DNA of 64,000 nt from Dactylis glomerata. Taxonomy: Eukaryota > Streptophyta > Magnoliopsida > Poales > Poaceae. The stretch lies in assembly GCA_007115705.1 (NCBI GenBank), contig QXEO01002093.1, positions 853,578 to 917,577 of the forward strand. Reading direction: 5' to 3'. Below the pieces are notes generated by a model. It was not told the DNA's origin. It saw nothing but the letters and a program-made list of their open reading frames with translations, and did not search any database. The translations under genes and the position numbers were made by a program. This document shows, piece by piece, positions 10,757 to 20,416 of the stretch; position 1 is the first letter of the stretch, and each line of letters starts with the position of its first letter.

Positions 10757-12293
10757 TGATGTCTACGCACTTCTATTCTTGTAGACACTTATTGGGCCTC
10801 CAAGTGCAAAGGTTTGTAGAACAGTAGCAAGTTTCCCTTAAGTGGATCACCCAAGGTTTATCGAACTCAGGGAGGTTAGAGGTCAAAGCTATCCCTCTCA
10901 AGCAACCCTGCAATTACGATACAGAAAGTCTCTTGTGTCCCCAACACACCCAATACACTTGTCAGATGTATAGGTGCACTAGTTCGGCGAAGAGATAGTG
11001 AAATACAAGTGATATAGATGATTATAAGTAGCAAACGTGATGTGAAATAAATATCGCTGCGAGCAAACAAGTAACAAAATAGCAAGTAAACGGTGTGCAA
11101 AGCTTGGAAACAAGGCCTAGGGATCATACTTTCACTAGTGGACACACTCCCAACAATATAACATGACTGAACAAATAACTTCTCTTTGCTAAGGTACTCT
11201 GAATTACTCTCCTATTGAATAACACTAATCATTGCGTAGTGGCTACAGAAGCACCCCTTAAAGTTCATCAAGTACTTGACAAACACCACTCATAGCGATA
11301 CCCAAATCAGATCACAACTCAAGATAGAAATCATTGCAACTTAAACCAAGTACTAACACGGTGCACACACTGTCAACATTACACCATGAAAGGAGGAATA
11401 GATCACTCAAACTATCATAGCAATAATTATTCTCATAATCCACAAGAGATCACAATCATAGCCTAAACCAAGTACCACCATGATGCACGCACTGTCACCG
11501 TTACACCATAGCAGGAGGAATAGATTACTTTAATAATATCACTAGAGTACACAAAATATCTGAATAATAACATGTACTTGTTCAACATGATACAAAGCTC
11601 ACGATCACATAAAGATCACATCATGGGAGAGAGAGGTGAACCACATAGCTACCGGTAGAGCCCTTAGCCCCGGGGATGAACTACTCCCTCCTCATCATAG
11701 GAGACAGCAAGGTTGATGGAGATGGCGGTGAGGTCGATGGAGACGGCGGAGACGGCGATGGAGGTCGATGGAGATGGCTCCGAGGGCACTTCCCCGTCCC
11801 GGCAGGGTGCCGGAACAGAGACTTCTGTCCCCCGAAATTCGTCGGCGATGGCGGTGGAGCTGCGGAACTGCTTCTGGAAAATTGCCGACTCCCCTAGGGT
11901 TTTCCGTCCCGAGGCTTCTTATAGGCGAAGGGGCGATGTCAGAGGAGGGCCAGGGCCTCCTCACACTTGGCTGGCGCGGCGAGGGGCCTGGCCGCGCCAC
12001 CTGTGTGTGTGGGGCCCCTGTGGCCCACCTCCTACTCCTCTTCGGATCTCTGGAAGCTTCCGGGTAAAATAAGACTTCAGGATGTGGTTTCGTCCAATTC
12101 CGAGAATATTTCCTGTGTATCACTCTGAAACACAGAAATAGCAAAAAACAGGGAACTGGCACTGTGGCAACTCGTTAATAGGTTAGTTCTGGAAAATGCA
12201 TAAAAGTGCCACTAAGTGTAATGAAACAATAGGCAAATGGTGTAAAAACAAGCATGGAGCATCAAAAATTATAGATACGTTTGAGGCGTATCA
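10757..12293 (-). repeat. 5' LTR of element A
   Basis: 1537 bp, the partner of 3633-5169. The outer end reads TGATACGCCTC in element orientation and the inner end CATCA. The U3 half closely resembles the U3 of F, J and K, while R-U5 resembles only L. Confidence 0.95.
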
Positions 12294-12298
12294 AGGGC
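12294..12298. repeat. Target-site duplication of element A, right copy (AGGGC)
   Basis: Directly follows the element end TATCA and matches 3628-3632. Confidence 0.95.
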
Positions 12299-12419
12299 CC
12301 TGAACCTGGGTAAACCGAGGTGTCTCTGTTGGCACAATCCCGAGCCAGAACCATCGTCACCAACGTCGAGCCCCTCCGATAAGCCTCTCCATGGCTACTG
12401 TCTCCAAATTCCCATGACA
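12299..12419 (+). repeat. 3' LTR of element C, remaining part
   Basis: Continues the LTR broken at 3632 and ends CCCATGACA, the exact complement of its start TGTCATGGG. Confidence 0.85.
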
Positions 12420-12448
12420 AACGGGCTCAATTAACTATACCCTTGTCA
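12420..12448 (-). repeat. 3' LTR remnant of element D
   Basis: The end CTATACCCTTGTCA matches the end of D's right LTR at 33740. AACGG at its left edge is the target site of element C. Confidence 0.75.
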
Positions 12449-13402
12449 GTAGCCCCTGAGATTCTACCAGAATTGCAGATTCGGGTTGAATCTCTAATCT
12501 TTAAATCTTCGACTTGATCAATTCTTCGACTTCTTCTTATCTTCAAATCTTCAACTTGGTCTTTCGACTTATTTTCATGATATTCTTTCGCAAGGGGTTT
12601 TGATGAACAAGCCTGACAACTCTGACGGATCAAGAGGTCAGTTAACTGCCAGAACAGATACTTGTCACCTACTTCAAATTCAATCCCCTTGGACTTGAAT
12701 TTGGGATACCGGTCAAACCCACTCTTTTGCCGCATTTAGGACTTACAAAGAATGGATCCCAGTGATTCTTAGGGTACCCAGTGCGTCCACCAGGATTTTC
12801 TTCACGTCGTAGACACGGATACATACCAGCAGAGCGCATCCATGTGCATATACCAGGCCACACAGGACGGATCTCGGGGTCTTACCTTTGTGATAAATCA
12901 CGGCATTCAAGTTTCGTTGCGATACCGCAACTCGAGAATCTTATGTCACAGTCAAATTTTGACTGAAAATATTCGGGTCTAAACAACCATAAAACTTGCT
13001 CCCGATGGGAGTAACATTTCTTCACGTCTCATGCTCTATCATATGCCAAGAAATATCGTCAGGTGCGCGCTCAGCGCTCCCGATGGGAGTAGCCCCCGAG
13101 GCTATAGTCGAAAAAATATTTTTTCGAGTATAGGCTCAAATGTTGTTCACCAGTCTTGAAAGTAGTAGCCCCCAAGGCTAGCCACGAAACTCCTTCGTAT
13201 ACAGTCTTATGCATCTATTTTGCACTTGTCAGCGCCATCTTTCTTATATTATTTTCTTTATGACATCAATGAGTACGTCACTCTGTACCATTGCGAACCG
13301 TTGCATGGGTAGTACTGTAAATTTCTTAATTTTTGACCGTTAGTGGGCTTACCGTTTCCAATCTTTGTGCCATGTCTCAGCCCATGATCCTTCTCTCAGA
13401 AG
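12449..13402. other. Element D polypurine tract and 3' non-coding region
   Basis: On the minus strand CTCAGGGGCTAC (12449-12460) abuts the LTR as a polypurine tract. Similar tracts recur at about 13087-13100 and 13166-13178. Between them are TTCGAC-rich runs and no gene. The right end forms the presumed promoter of the plus-strand gene remnant. Confidence 0.6.
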
Positions 13403-13410
13403 ATATATAA
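13403..13410 (+). promoter_or_regulatory. TATA box for the antisense gene of element D
   Basis: ATATATAA lies about 115 bases before the ATG at 13525 and is followed by a pyrimidine-rich leader. It points opposite to D's own transcription. Confidence 0.5.
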
Positions 13411-15991
13411 GGGGGATCGTGGGGAATTTTACTGTTTACCAGCTCTTTCCCTCCGCCACCGCCACTATTGTCGATCTTGCCTTCTTCTCCTTTCGTGCAC
13501 AGCCCCCAGGCACAGATTTGATAGATGCGCGTGAAGCACCTAGCGAGCAAGAACGCCATGGCCAAGGGAAAATCGAATGCCGTGACCAGCTGGGTGACCT
13601 CTGCCATGATGAAGAAGGAGGTGGAGAAGGCCCGGACGGACGGCCTCATCTCCACCCAAGATTCGATCAAGTTTCCAAGCACAGAGCGGATCCCGGAGCC
13701 CCCGAGTGGTTATTGGGTAATGTTCCTCGCTTTCCTCCTCCGTGGTCTTTCTCTTCCTGCCCATGAGTTCCTTCGTGGGCTTCTCTTTGTTTACGGTGTG
13801 CAGCTTCACCAGCTCACACCTAACTCTCTTCTGCACATTGCGTGTTTCGTGACTCTTTGCGAGTCATTCTTGGGCATTGAGCCCCACTTTCTTCTCTGGA
13901 GGTCAATCTTTTGGCTCCGCCCCAATGTTGCTTTGGCTAGAAAACCTGAACTGGGCGGAGCTGTCATTTCTGTGCGCCCTGAAGCACAATACCTTAAATT
14001 TTCCATGGCCGCATCTGTCCAAGGGTGGAGGACAAAGTGGTTCTATATCAAGGACCGCAAATCCTCTCCTGAAGATGAATACGGCCTACCTCCTTTTGAT
14101 GCTTCCCAGGAGGTAAAGAAATTGGCGTCGTGGGATACGCTCCCCTCAGATGCGGAAGTAGAACAAATTCTTCCTCTTCTATCTTGCATCAAGGCTTTAA
14201 AAGAAGGTCAATGAGGCGCTTTGTCGGGTATTCAACTCATGGCATTTTTTATTCAACGTCGAGTTCAACCCCTACAACACCGCCTTACCAAACTTTGGAG
14301 TTACTCCGGCTTGGAAGATCCTACTCGTGTCTCGGAAGATCTGATATTGAAAGAAGATGTCGACAAGTGAGTCAGGAGTCTCACCAAGCTCACCAAGGAA
14401 CATGCAGTTGCTGATTTGACTGCTGATTTCTTCGACTCCGTGCACCCTCTTCCTGAGGTATATATCTGCTTACTTCTTGACTCCTTGTTGTCGATTTTTG
14501 TGTTTCTCAAACTATGTTTTCCTTTTCCTTATTTACTCTAGTAACGCGTTCGCGTGCAGGGGCACCAATTTCTCCTCTCACGCCCCCTCTTCCAGAGGCA
14601 GGGCCCCTTCCGGCTGATCTGGCCATGTCTGTATCTGAAGCCCCTGAGGCTGATGATAATCAGGATGGAGATGATGCCGAAGAATCAGAAGAGGATACTA
14701 GTTCGTCGACATCATCTCCTCCTGTGCAGCTTGAAGACACTGGCTTGGATAAGAAAAGGAAACGAGTCGACGAATTTGCTTCTTCGAGTTCCTCTTTGCA
14801 ACAAGCGGTTGCGGAGAAATCTCCTGTTGTGACAGAAGATATGGAATTCTTTGACCTCCTGGCATCGTAAGTGCTTTATTCGAGTTCTCCACTTGCACCA
14901 TTCTTGTCTTGTTTCTATAGTATGGCATATGACATATTTTCTTCTTTATAGAGATGACGAAGAGCCGCCAAAAGATGATACAACTGCTCCTTCGATGTCG
15001 CCGGTGACCGCTGCCGAGCCTACTAAGCTAGTTGCCGCACCGAGGGTCACCCGGGCTTCTGTCAATAAGGTTCCAGAAACTCAAAGCAACAAACGCTCAA
15101 AGAAGGCCAAAGAACCCAATGTTTCTCTCGAGGCCCATGCATCGACGGGTTCTCCTGACGATGTGAGCAACTTCTTTTGCTTTTCCTTTTCTTGTCTTTC
15201 CTTTGTATATACTTGTGCTCTTACACGCCCTTTCTCTTAGGCATTATTGAAGAGATTTGTCGCCTTAGGCACGGAATGTGCTGGGTACCTGAGGGTTGCG
15301 AAAGCTTCCGAAGGTACACTTTTGACGTCCAGTCACAACTTTTTCCTTGTACTTGTCCTTTGCTATTTAGCTAACACGCTTGTGTCTTCTCCTGTAGCTG
15401 CTCTGGCAACGGCCAATGCTCGAATTGCGTCGTTGGAGGTGGAGCTCCGTGCGTCACAGAAAGCTTATGATGCTGCGGCCACTACTAAAGCAAACGCTAA
15501 GAAGTCACAGAAATTTGCGCTTGGTAAGGTGAAGAAAGCTGAAAAAGCTTTAGCTGATGCCAACAAGGATCATGCCCAGCGAGAGCAAGCCGTGGCAGAG
15601 CGTCTTCACACAATGTCTACTGCTGCTGAAAGTGAGTGTTTCGCCTTGTCTTCTATTTTCAACTTCTGTTGCACTTGCTGACATTTTCCTCTTCTTTTTC
15701 TCTTTGATCTACTTTGTGTCGTGCAGGATTTACCGGGGTATCTCCATCATCCCTGCAACCGGACGATGATCCTCTGATGACCACGGTTAACCTACTCGAG
15801 GAAAACTGGATATCTATCCAGGAGACTTTTGAGTTAGTTAACCGCGTTCTATCATGATTGTTTGTCGGGTTGTGGCTGAAGAAAAGGGCAGCAGCTCCGA
15901 AGGACAACTTGAGTAATCTTGCCAAGTTCTTTGATACAACTGAAGACCCCACCCTCCAGCTGAAAGGGCTTTCTATTAAGCGTGGCACCGA

Positions 15992-15996
15992 GGGTG
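15992..15996. repeat. Target-site duplication of element E, left copy (GGGTG)
   Basis: Directly before TGTTATCGCC; repeated at 28656-28660 directly after GGCAACA. Confidence 0.95.
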
Positions 15997-16183
15997 TGTT
16001 ATCGCCATATTTTGGCCAAATGAGGAGATGGGCCGTAATCAAGATGGGCTTGAAGGCTGGATCGGCCTTGCGTGTGGATTTGGGCTAATTGCCCGTGTAT
16101 CTGTATGTTATGATAGATTACGTTTCGGTTTAAACAAGAGATAGAGTTGTTAGGTTTATTCCAAAGATAGAAAGTCTCCGGAC

Positions 16184-16190
16184 TATAAAT
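16184..16190 (+). promoter_or_regulatory. TATA box in the LTR of element E
   Basis: TATAAAT preceded by GGAC and followed about 30 bases later by AAAGGAGG; conserved in the second LTR near 27712. Confidence 0.55.
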
Positions 16191-16296
16191 GTGTACCTAG
16201 GGTTATTGAGAAAGGAGGACGATCACGTTCACAACAAACACAATCTCGGCGCATCGCCACCCCTTGTTTCGAGGGTTTCTTTCAGGTAAGCGTCGT

Positions 16297-16329
16297 GCTG
16301 CCTAGATCGCATCTCGCGATCTAGGCAGC
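16297..16329 (+). other. Perfect 14-bp hairpin in the leader of element E
   Basis: GCTGCCTAGATCGC, loop ATCTC, then GCGATCTAGGCAGC. It is conserved without change in the second LTR at 27825-27857. It lies just after the putative leader splice donor, so it may be intronic. Function unknown. Confidence 0.8.
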
Positions 16330-17133
16330 ATCTGCTTATGTGTTATTTGGTGTTGCTCGTACTGAAGCCTTGTTGATGGCGAGTAATACTGTTATCATAG
16401 ATCTGTTTGGGCTAGCATTGGTGCTTTTGGTTATGTTTGCTTAATCATGCTGCCCCTAGAGATCTCGCTGCCTTTGCATCTATTTTGGGTGTAAGGGCAG
16501 CATCTTGCTTGATCTTTATTCAGTCGATTCAATCTGTCATAGTTGTTCCTTGTTCTCCAAGGATTAGTTTGATATCCGCATGGTTAGGCCTCACAAACGG
16601 GTTGAACGATCCAGTAGTACGTAAGGATATGGTTTGCCAATTCGAGAGGAGTTGTTCCGGGAATTGACTCTACGTTGGTTTTTTGGCCTCCTCTAGGGTT
16701 AGTTTTCTGTTATCTTTCGTATCTACCAGGCTCAATTACGTGTGGGATGTTCCAATTATGTGGTGAAAGCGTTAAACTGTCGTAGATCGATTTGACTTGT
16801 ATTGATAAAGCAAAACCCCATGTTATCGTAGATCCAATGCAGATCCATGGGACAATCGGCTACATGAGCCGATTCACAGGGAAACCTGAGAGCCGATCGA
16901 GGCTCGTATTTAATGTTTACGTGTCTGCCATGCAGGAAACTAATCGAAGCAATCCATCACCTTCCTGATCAGGTATAGGTCAGGTGGCACGCCCTTGCAT
17001 CAGCCAGGACGTGTGCCGGAGTTTTGCGGGCCGTTGCCCGAGGGACCAGGGCCCACCAGCAGTTCTGGGAGCCTCCCGGCTCTTCGTGTTGCTCGTCGCT
17101 GCTCGCCGGTGGGTTTTGACAGGCAACACATTC

Positions 17134-17151
17134 TGGCACGCCCGGTGGGAC
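17134..17151 (+). other. Primer-binding site of element E
   Basis: TGGCACGCCCGGTGGGAC begins five bases after the LTR end. The leading TGG and the position fit a tRNA primer site. I do not assign the tRNA. Confidence 0.6.
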
Positions 17152-17168
17152 ACTCATCTGACGCTGCG

Positions 17169-20100
17169 ATGGGGGACAGACCAATCACGTACGACGATCT
17201 GCCTGATGAGCACAAGAAGAGGTATGATGATATCAAAGCTCTCTTCGAAGCCGATCTCATCGGCTCTTTTGAGAGGACCCGTAAGCATGGCATCAGGTGG
17301 AAAGGGTTCTCACCCGAAGGCGCTCTCGATGAGGTGGATCTGTCTGTTCCTTCAGAGGATCGCACCAGAGCTCTGCGACAGGAAGTCAATTACATGGTGG
17401 CTCATTCTCTTCACCGCCATTCTGAGAGCCTGGTGAACGCTTTCGAGCGCGTCGCGGTTCGCGTGGTTCAGGAGATCATGAAACATCAGTACTCTCCGTC
17501 GGGGCCTACCCTAGGGACTCACCAGGGAGAAAGACCGCTCCAGACCAGGCCACAGCTACCATTCACCCTTGCAACTCCGGAGCCACCGGGGTCACCGGCG
17601 TACGTCGTCTACAAGATTGGAGGTGATCCTGGCGATTACCAATTCCTGTTTGAACCACCTAAAGAAATCCCGCATGGATATGTGTGCACATACGTGCCGG
17701 ACTGCAACAGCCTGACGCGCACGAACCAGATTGCAACCGCAGGGATTTCTGGGGCAGGTGTTTCTGGAGGAGGGATTTCGGGAGCAGGGATGTCCGGGAT
17801 GGACGCTGATAAACAGGCGTGGCTAGCTAAGTATGCCACCGGAACGAGTCATGAGAATTTAGCCCCTGCAGCTCAAACGGTGGAGCAAATCAGTACCATC
17901 TTGAGAGACCAGTTTGGCTTCGTGCCGAAGAGGAGAACAATCGGCTATTCCAAGCCGTACCCCAACGAGTATGATCTGATTCCGCTTCCACCCAAGTATC
18001 GGCTCCCTGAGTTCTCAAAATTTAATGGTTCAGAAGGGTCTAGCTCGATCGAGCACGTGAGCCGATATTTGGCACAGTTAGGCATGATTTCAGCATCGGA
18101 TCAGTTACGCGTAAGGTTCTTTGCGCAATCTCTGACAGGACCAGCTTTTGGGTGGTACACCTCGTTGCCACCAGATTCGATCCGGACCTGGAAGCAGCTG
18201 GAAGAACAGTTCCATATTCAGTATCATTCAGAAGCTACCGAGGCTGGCATTGCCGATCTGGCGCAGGTGCGGCAGAAGCGGGGAGAAACGGTAGCCGAGT
18301 ATATTCAGCGTTTCAGGACTGTCAAGAACCGATGTTATTCGGCTCGTTTAACTGAGAAAGAAGCAGTCGAGCTGGCCGTGTTGGGTCTCTCAGCACCGAT
18401 CAAGGATCTGGCTTTCCAAGTAGAATACAATTCACTGGCGCACATGGTCCAGAAACTGACAATGTATGAGCAGCGCCACCCTGAGTTGTACCAAGACAAG
18501 TTCAAACGTCCGATAGGCCTGGTCGATACAGAAGAAGAGGATCTTGTAGAAGACCAGGAGATAGCCGTGGCTGAATGGGCTCGGGGAGCAGATCATGTGT
18601 CCTGCAAATGGGTGAAACAGCAAGGGCCTGCAAAAGGGTTCGACTTCGATGTAAGCAAAGCTGAGCAGATATTCGATTTACTGCTGAAGGAAAAGCAGCT
18701 GAAGTTACCCGAAGGCCATAAAATCCCTACGGCGCAAGAGATGAACGGGAGATCATACTGCAAGTGGCATCACTCGTTCACCCACACCACCAATGATTGC
18801 AAAGAGCTACGTCGGCAGATCCAAACGGCGATAGAACAGGGCCGTCTGATCCTTGGGCAGTTCGCCATGAAAGTGGACACAAACCCGTTTCCTGGCATCA
18901 ACATGGTAGAGCACAGCCACTCCATGAGGCGTCAGCTAGATTTCTCGTTCGATATTAACATGGCAGGGCCTGTGTACCACCAGGGCAAGTATAAGGAGGA
19001 AAGCGGCCACTCCCGGGGCAAAGAAAATGAAGAGGCCGGTCCACGCGACCGGCCCCGTTATGACGATAGGCGGTATATAACCGAGGAACAAGTGAGAAGC
19101 GTGCGATATCAGAAGCCACACTCCACGCATCTCCTTAACAAGTATGAGCGTCAGTATGACCGACGTCGGCAGTACGACAGAGATGATGAAAGAGATCGTC
19201 GGACCGACGCATACGACGGGAGATACCGTCGGCATGATAGAGATGATGAAGGATATGAGCACCGCGCTAGGGGAAGGTCAAAGGAAAAGGAAGGCGTGGA
19301 TAAACATTGGGATTGTCCTTTCTTCAAGTACTGTTGGGATGCGGGAATGAGCCGATTGCCTACAGTCGACAACTGCCCGGAATGTGGACAGCAGAAGGAT
19401 GACACAGGTCCAGTTTCAGTGTTCAAGCGTCTAGGGCCTCTCCGGCCTCAGAACAGACAAGAGGAGTCATCTCGAGCAAAAGATCTCGAGGAGTCAGAGG
19501 ATGAAGAAGAAGATAGATATCACCGGCCAAGGTGGTGTCCCGATGGACTCAGACACACCCGAAAGCGTAGAGTTCAGCGGCTACGTAGCTTGGAGGAAGC
19601 CGAAGCGCAGTACCTCCACACTTTAAGGAAAGCCCGGCCTGATCTGGCCGTGAAAATTCAGCAAACCTTGGAGACGGAGGCCCGTCCAAAAAAGAAAGAG
19701 TGGCGCCCCAAACTAGTAAAAGCCGATGCGAAGACATTGGCTGGCACAAACATGGTGTTCATACTTCCGTCAGAGTTTTGCGCTCCAAGAACCGAAGAAC
19801 TACCAGTGGCACAGTTTGACTGCGGCCCACGGCCGGTTATCTTTGAAAAGCCACGAGAGAAGGGCTACAAACATCTGAAAGCCCTGTACCTAAGAGGTTA
19901 TATCAATGGGCAGCCTGTCCGCAAGATGTTGGTTGACACCGGAGCGGCAGTCAATATAATGCCATACTCCATGCTGCGGCGTTTGGGACGCTCCACTGCA
20001 GATCTGATCAAAACCAACGTCACGCTAAGCGACTTCAACGGCCAAGCTTCAGAAACGCAAGGCGTTCTGAACGTGGATCTGACCGTGGGTAGAAAAACCA

Positions 20101-20402
20101 TCCCTACGTCGTTCTTCATTGTTGACAGCAAAAGCACCTACGCTGTCTTGCTGGGAAGGGATTGGATTCACGCTAACTGCTGCATTCCATCCACGATGCA
20201 CCAATGCCTGATACAGTGGGATGGAGATGAAGTGGAGGTCATTCATGCAGATGATTCGATCGAGATCTCAATAGCTGGCATGAACATTTGGGACGCAGAA
20301 GACCAAGAGCCGATCTCTGGAGTCAGTCTAGACGGCTGTGAGCGCATTGAAGCTACAAAAAACGGGGTGAGGCTGGTCTTATCCACTGGCCTGACAGAGT
20401 AG
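17169..20402 (+). CDS. gag-protease polyprotein of element E (1077 aa)
   Basis: The frame is open from inside the LTR, but the ATG at 17169 (MGDRPITYDD) is the first one after the primer site, so I start there. A gag capsid-like domain spans about residues 285-395 (GPAFGWYTSLPP, then QYHSEA). A CKWHHSFTHTTNDC segment near residue 540 and a cysteine pair near 770 may bind metal. Arginine/aspartate-rich low-complexity sequence follows. The aspartic protease has its active-site DTGA at residues 923-926 and a later LLGRDW. Gag builds the particle and the protease cuts the polyprotein. The frame is intact and ends TAG. Pol follows in another frame after a gap of a few codons, so pol may need frame change, reinitiation or a separate product. 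Confidence 0.9.
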   Translation: MGDRPITYDDLPDEHKKRYDDIKALFEADLIGSFERTRKHGIRWKGFSPEGALDEVDLSVPSEDRTRALRQEVNYMVAHSLHRHSESLVNAFERVAVRVVQEIMKHQYSPSGPTLGTHQGERPLQTRPQLPFTLATPEPPGSPAYVVYKIGGDPGDYQFLFEPPKEIPHGYVCTYVPDCNSLTRTNQIATAGISGAGVSGGGISGAGMSGMDADKQAWLAKYATGTSHENLAPAAQTVEQISTILRDQFGFVPKRRTIGYSKPYPNEYDLIPLPPKYRLPEFSKFNGSEGSSSIEHVSRYLAQLGMISASDQLRVRFFAQSLTGPAFGWYTSLPPDSIRTWKQLEEQFHIQYHSEATEAGIADLAQVRQKRGETVAEYIQRFRTVKNRCYSARLTEKEAVELAVLGLSAPIKDLAFQVEYNSLAHMVQKLTMYEQRHPELYQDKFKRPIGLVDTEEEDLVEDQEIAVAEWARGADHVSCKWVKQQGPAKGFDFDVSKAEQIFDLLLKEKQLKLPEGHKIPTAQEMNGRSYCKWHHSFTHTTNDCKELRRQIQTAIEQGRLILGQFAMKVDTNPFPGINMVEHSHSMRRQLDFSFDINMAGPVYHQGKYKEESGHSRGKENEEAGPRDRPRYDDRRYITEEQVRSVRYQKPHSTHLLNKYERQYDRRRQYDRDDERDRRTDAYDGRYRRHDRDDEGYEHRARGRSKEKEGVDKHWDCPFFKYCWDAGMSRLPTVDNCPECGQQKDDTGPVSVFKRLGPLRPQNRQEESSRAKDLEESEDEEEDRYHRPRWCPDGLRHTRKRRVQRLRSLEEAEAQYLHTLRKARPDLAVKIQQTLETEARPKKKEWRPKLVKADAKTLAGTNMVFILPSEFCAPRTEELPVAQFDCGPRPVIFEKPREKGYKHLKALYLRGYINGQPVRKMLVDTGAAVNIMPYSMLRRLGRSTADLIKTNVTLSDFNGQASETQGVLNVDLTVGRKTIPTSFFIVDSKSTYAVLLGRDWIHANCCIPSTMHQCLIQWDGDEVEVIHADDSIEISIAGMNIWDAEDQEPISGVSLDGCERIEATKNGVRLVLSTGLTE

Positions 20403-20416
20403 CAAAGCCCACGATT

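Larger units (their letters stand above)
3633..12293 (-). mobile_element. Element A: complete non-autonomous Athila-like Ty3 retrotransposon (8.66 kb)
   Basis: Both LTRs are 1537 bp and both flanks carry AGGGC. The element reads on the minus strand: 5' LTR 12293-10757, Asp-tRNA-type primer site, one gag-like ORF, a 2.9-kb non-coding region, polypurine tract and 3' LTR 5169-3633. There is no protease, reverse transcriptase or integrase, so it must borrow them. By eye the LTRs differ at about 22 places (near 1.4 percent), which suggests insertion within roughly the last million years under usual grass rates. It lies inside the 3' LTR of element C. The Athila-like label rests on the primer site and on similarity of the 3' region to element F, whose protease has the DLGA form. 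Confidence 0.92.
1..12419 (+). mobile_element. Element C: Tat-lineage Ty3/gypsy LTR retrotransposon, 3' part, interrupted by element A
   Basis: Only the 3' part is in the window: the end of integrase, a 2.7-kb 3' region with an antisense ORF, a polypurine tract, and a 3' LTR split by element A (3633-12298 is insertion plus one target copy). The LTR starts TGTCATGGG at 3012 and ends CCCATGACA at 12419, a perfect 9-bp inverted terminal pair. Just after it lies AACGG (12420-12424), and the same AACGG occurs at the matching place in the right LTR of element D (near 33715). C is therefore inserted in D's 3' LTR. Tat assignment rests on the integrase C-terminus, the gap filled by an antisense ORF, and LTR style; it is inference. 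Confidence 0.85.
15997..17128 (+). repeat. 5' LTR of element E
   Basis: Starts TGTTATCGCC and ends GGCAACA. A TATA box (TATAAAT) is at 16184-16190. Downstream are a 14-bp perfect hairpin (16297-16329) and splice-like signals: CAG/GTAAGC at 16286 and CCATGCAG at 16934. Confidence 0.95.

Noticed and set aside
11676..12162. Overlapping ORFs in the LTRs of A (also 4552-5038)
   Set aside because: LTR leader sequence; both strands open through GC-rich composition.
16995..17168. Upstream extension of E's gag frame into the LTR
   Set aside because: The extension crosses the LTR end and primer site; the ATG at 17169 is a better start.
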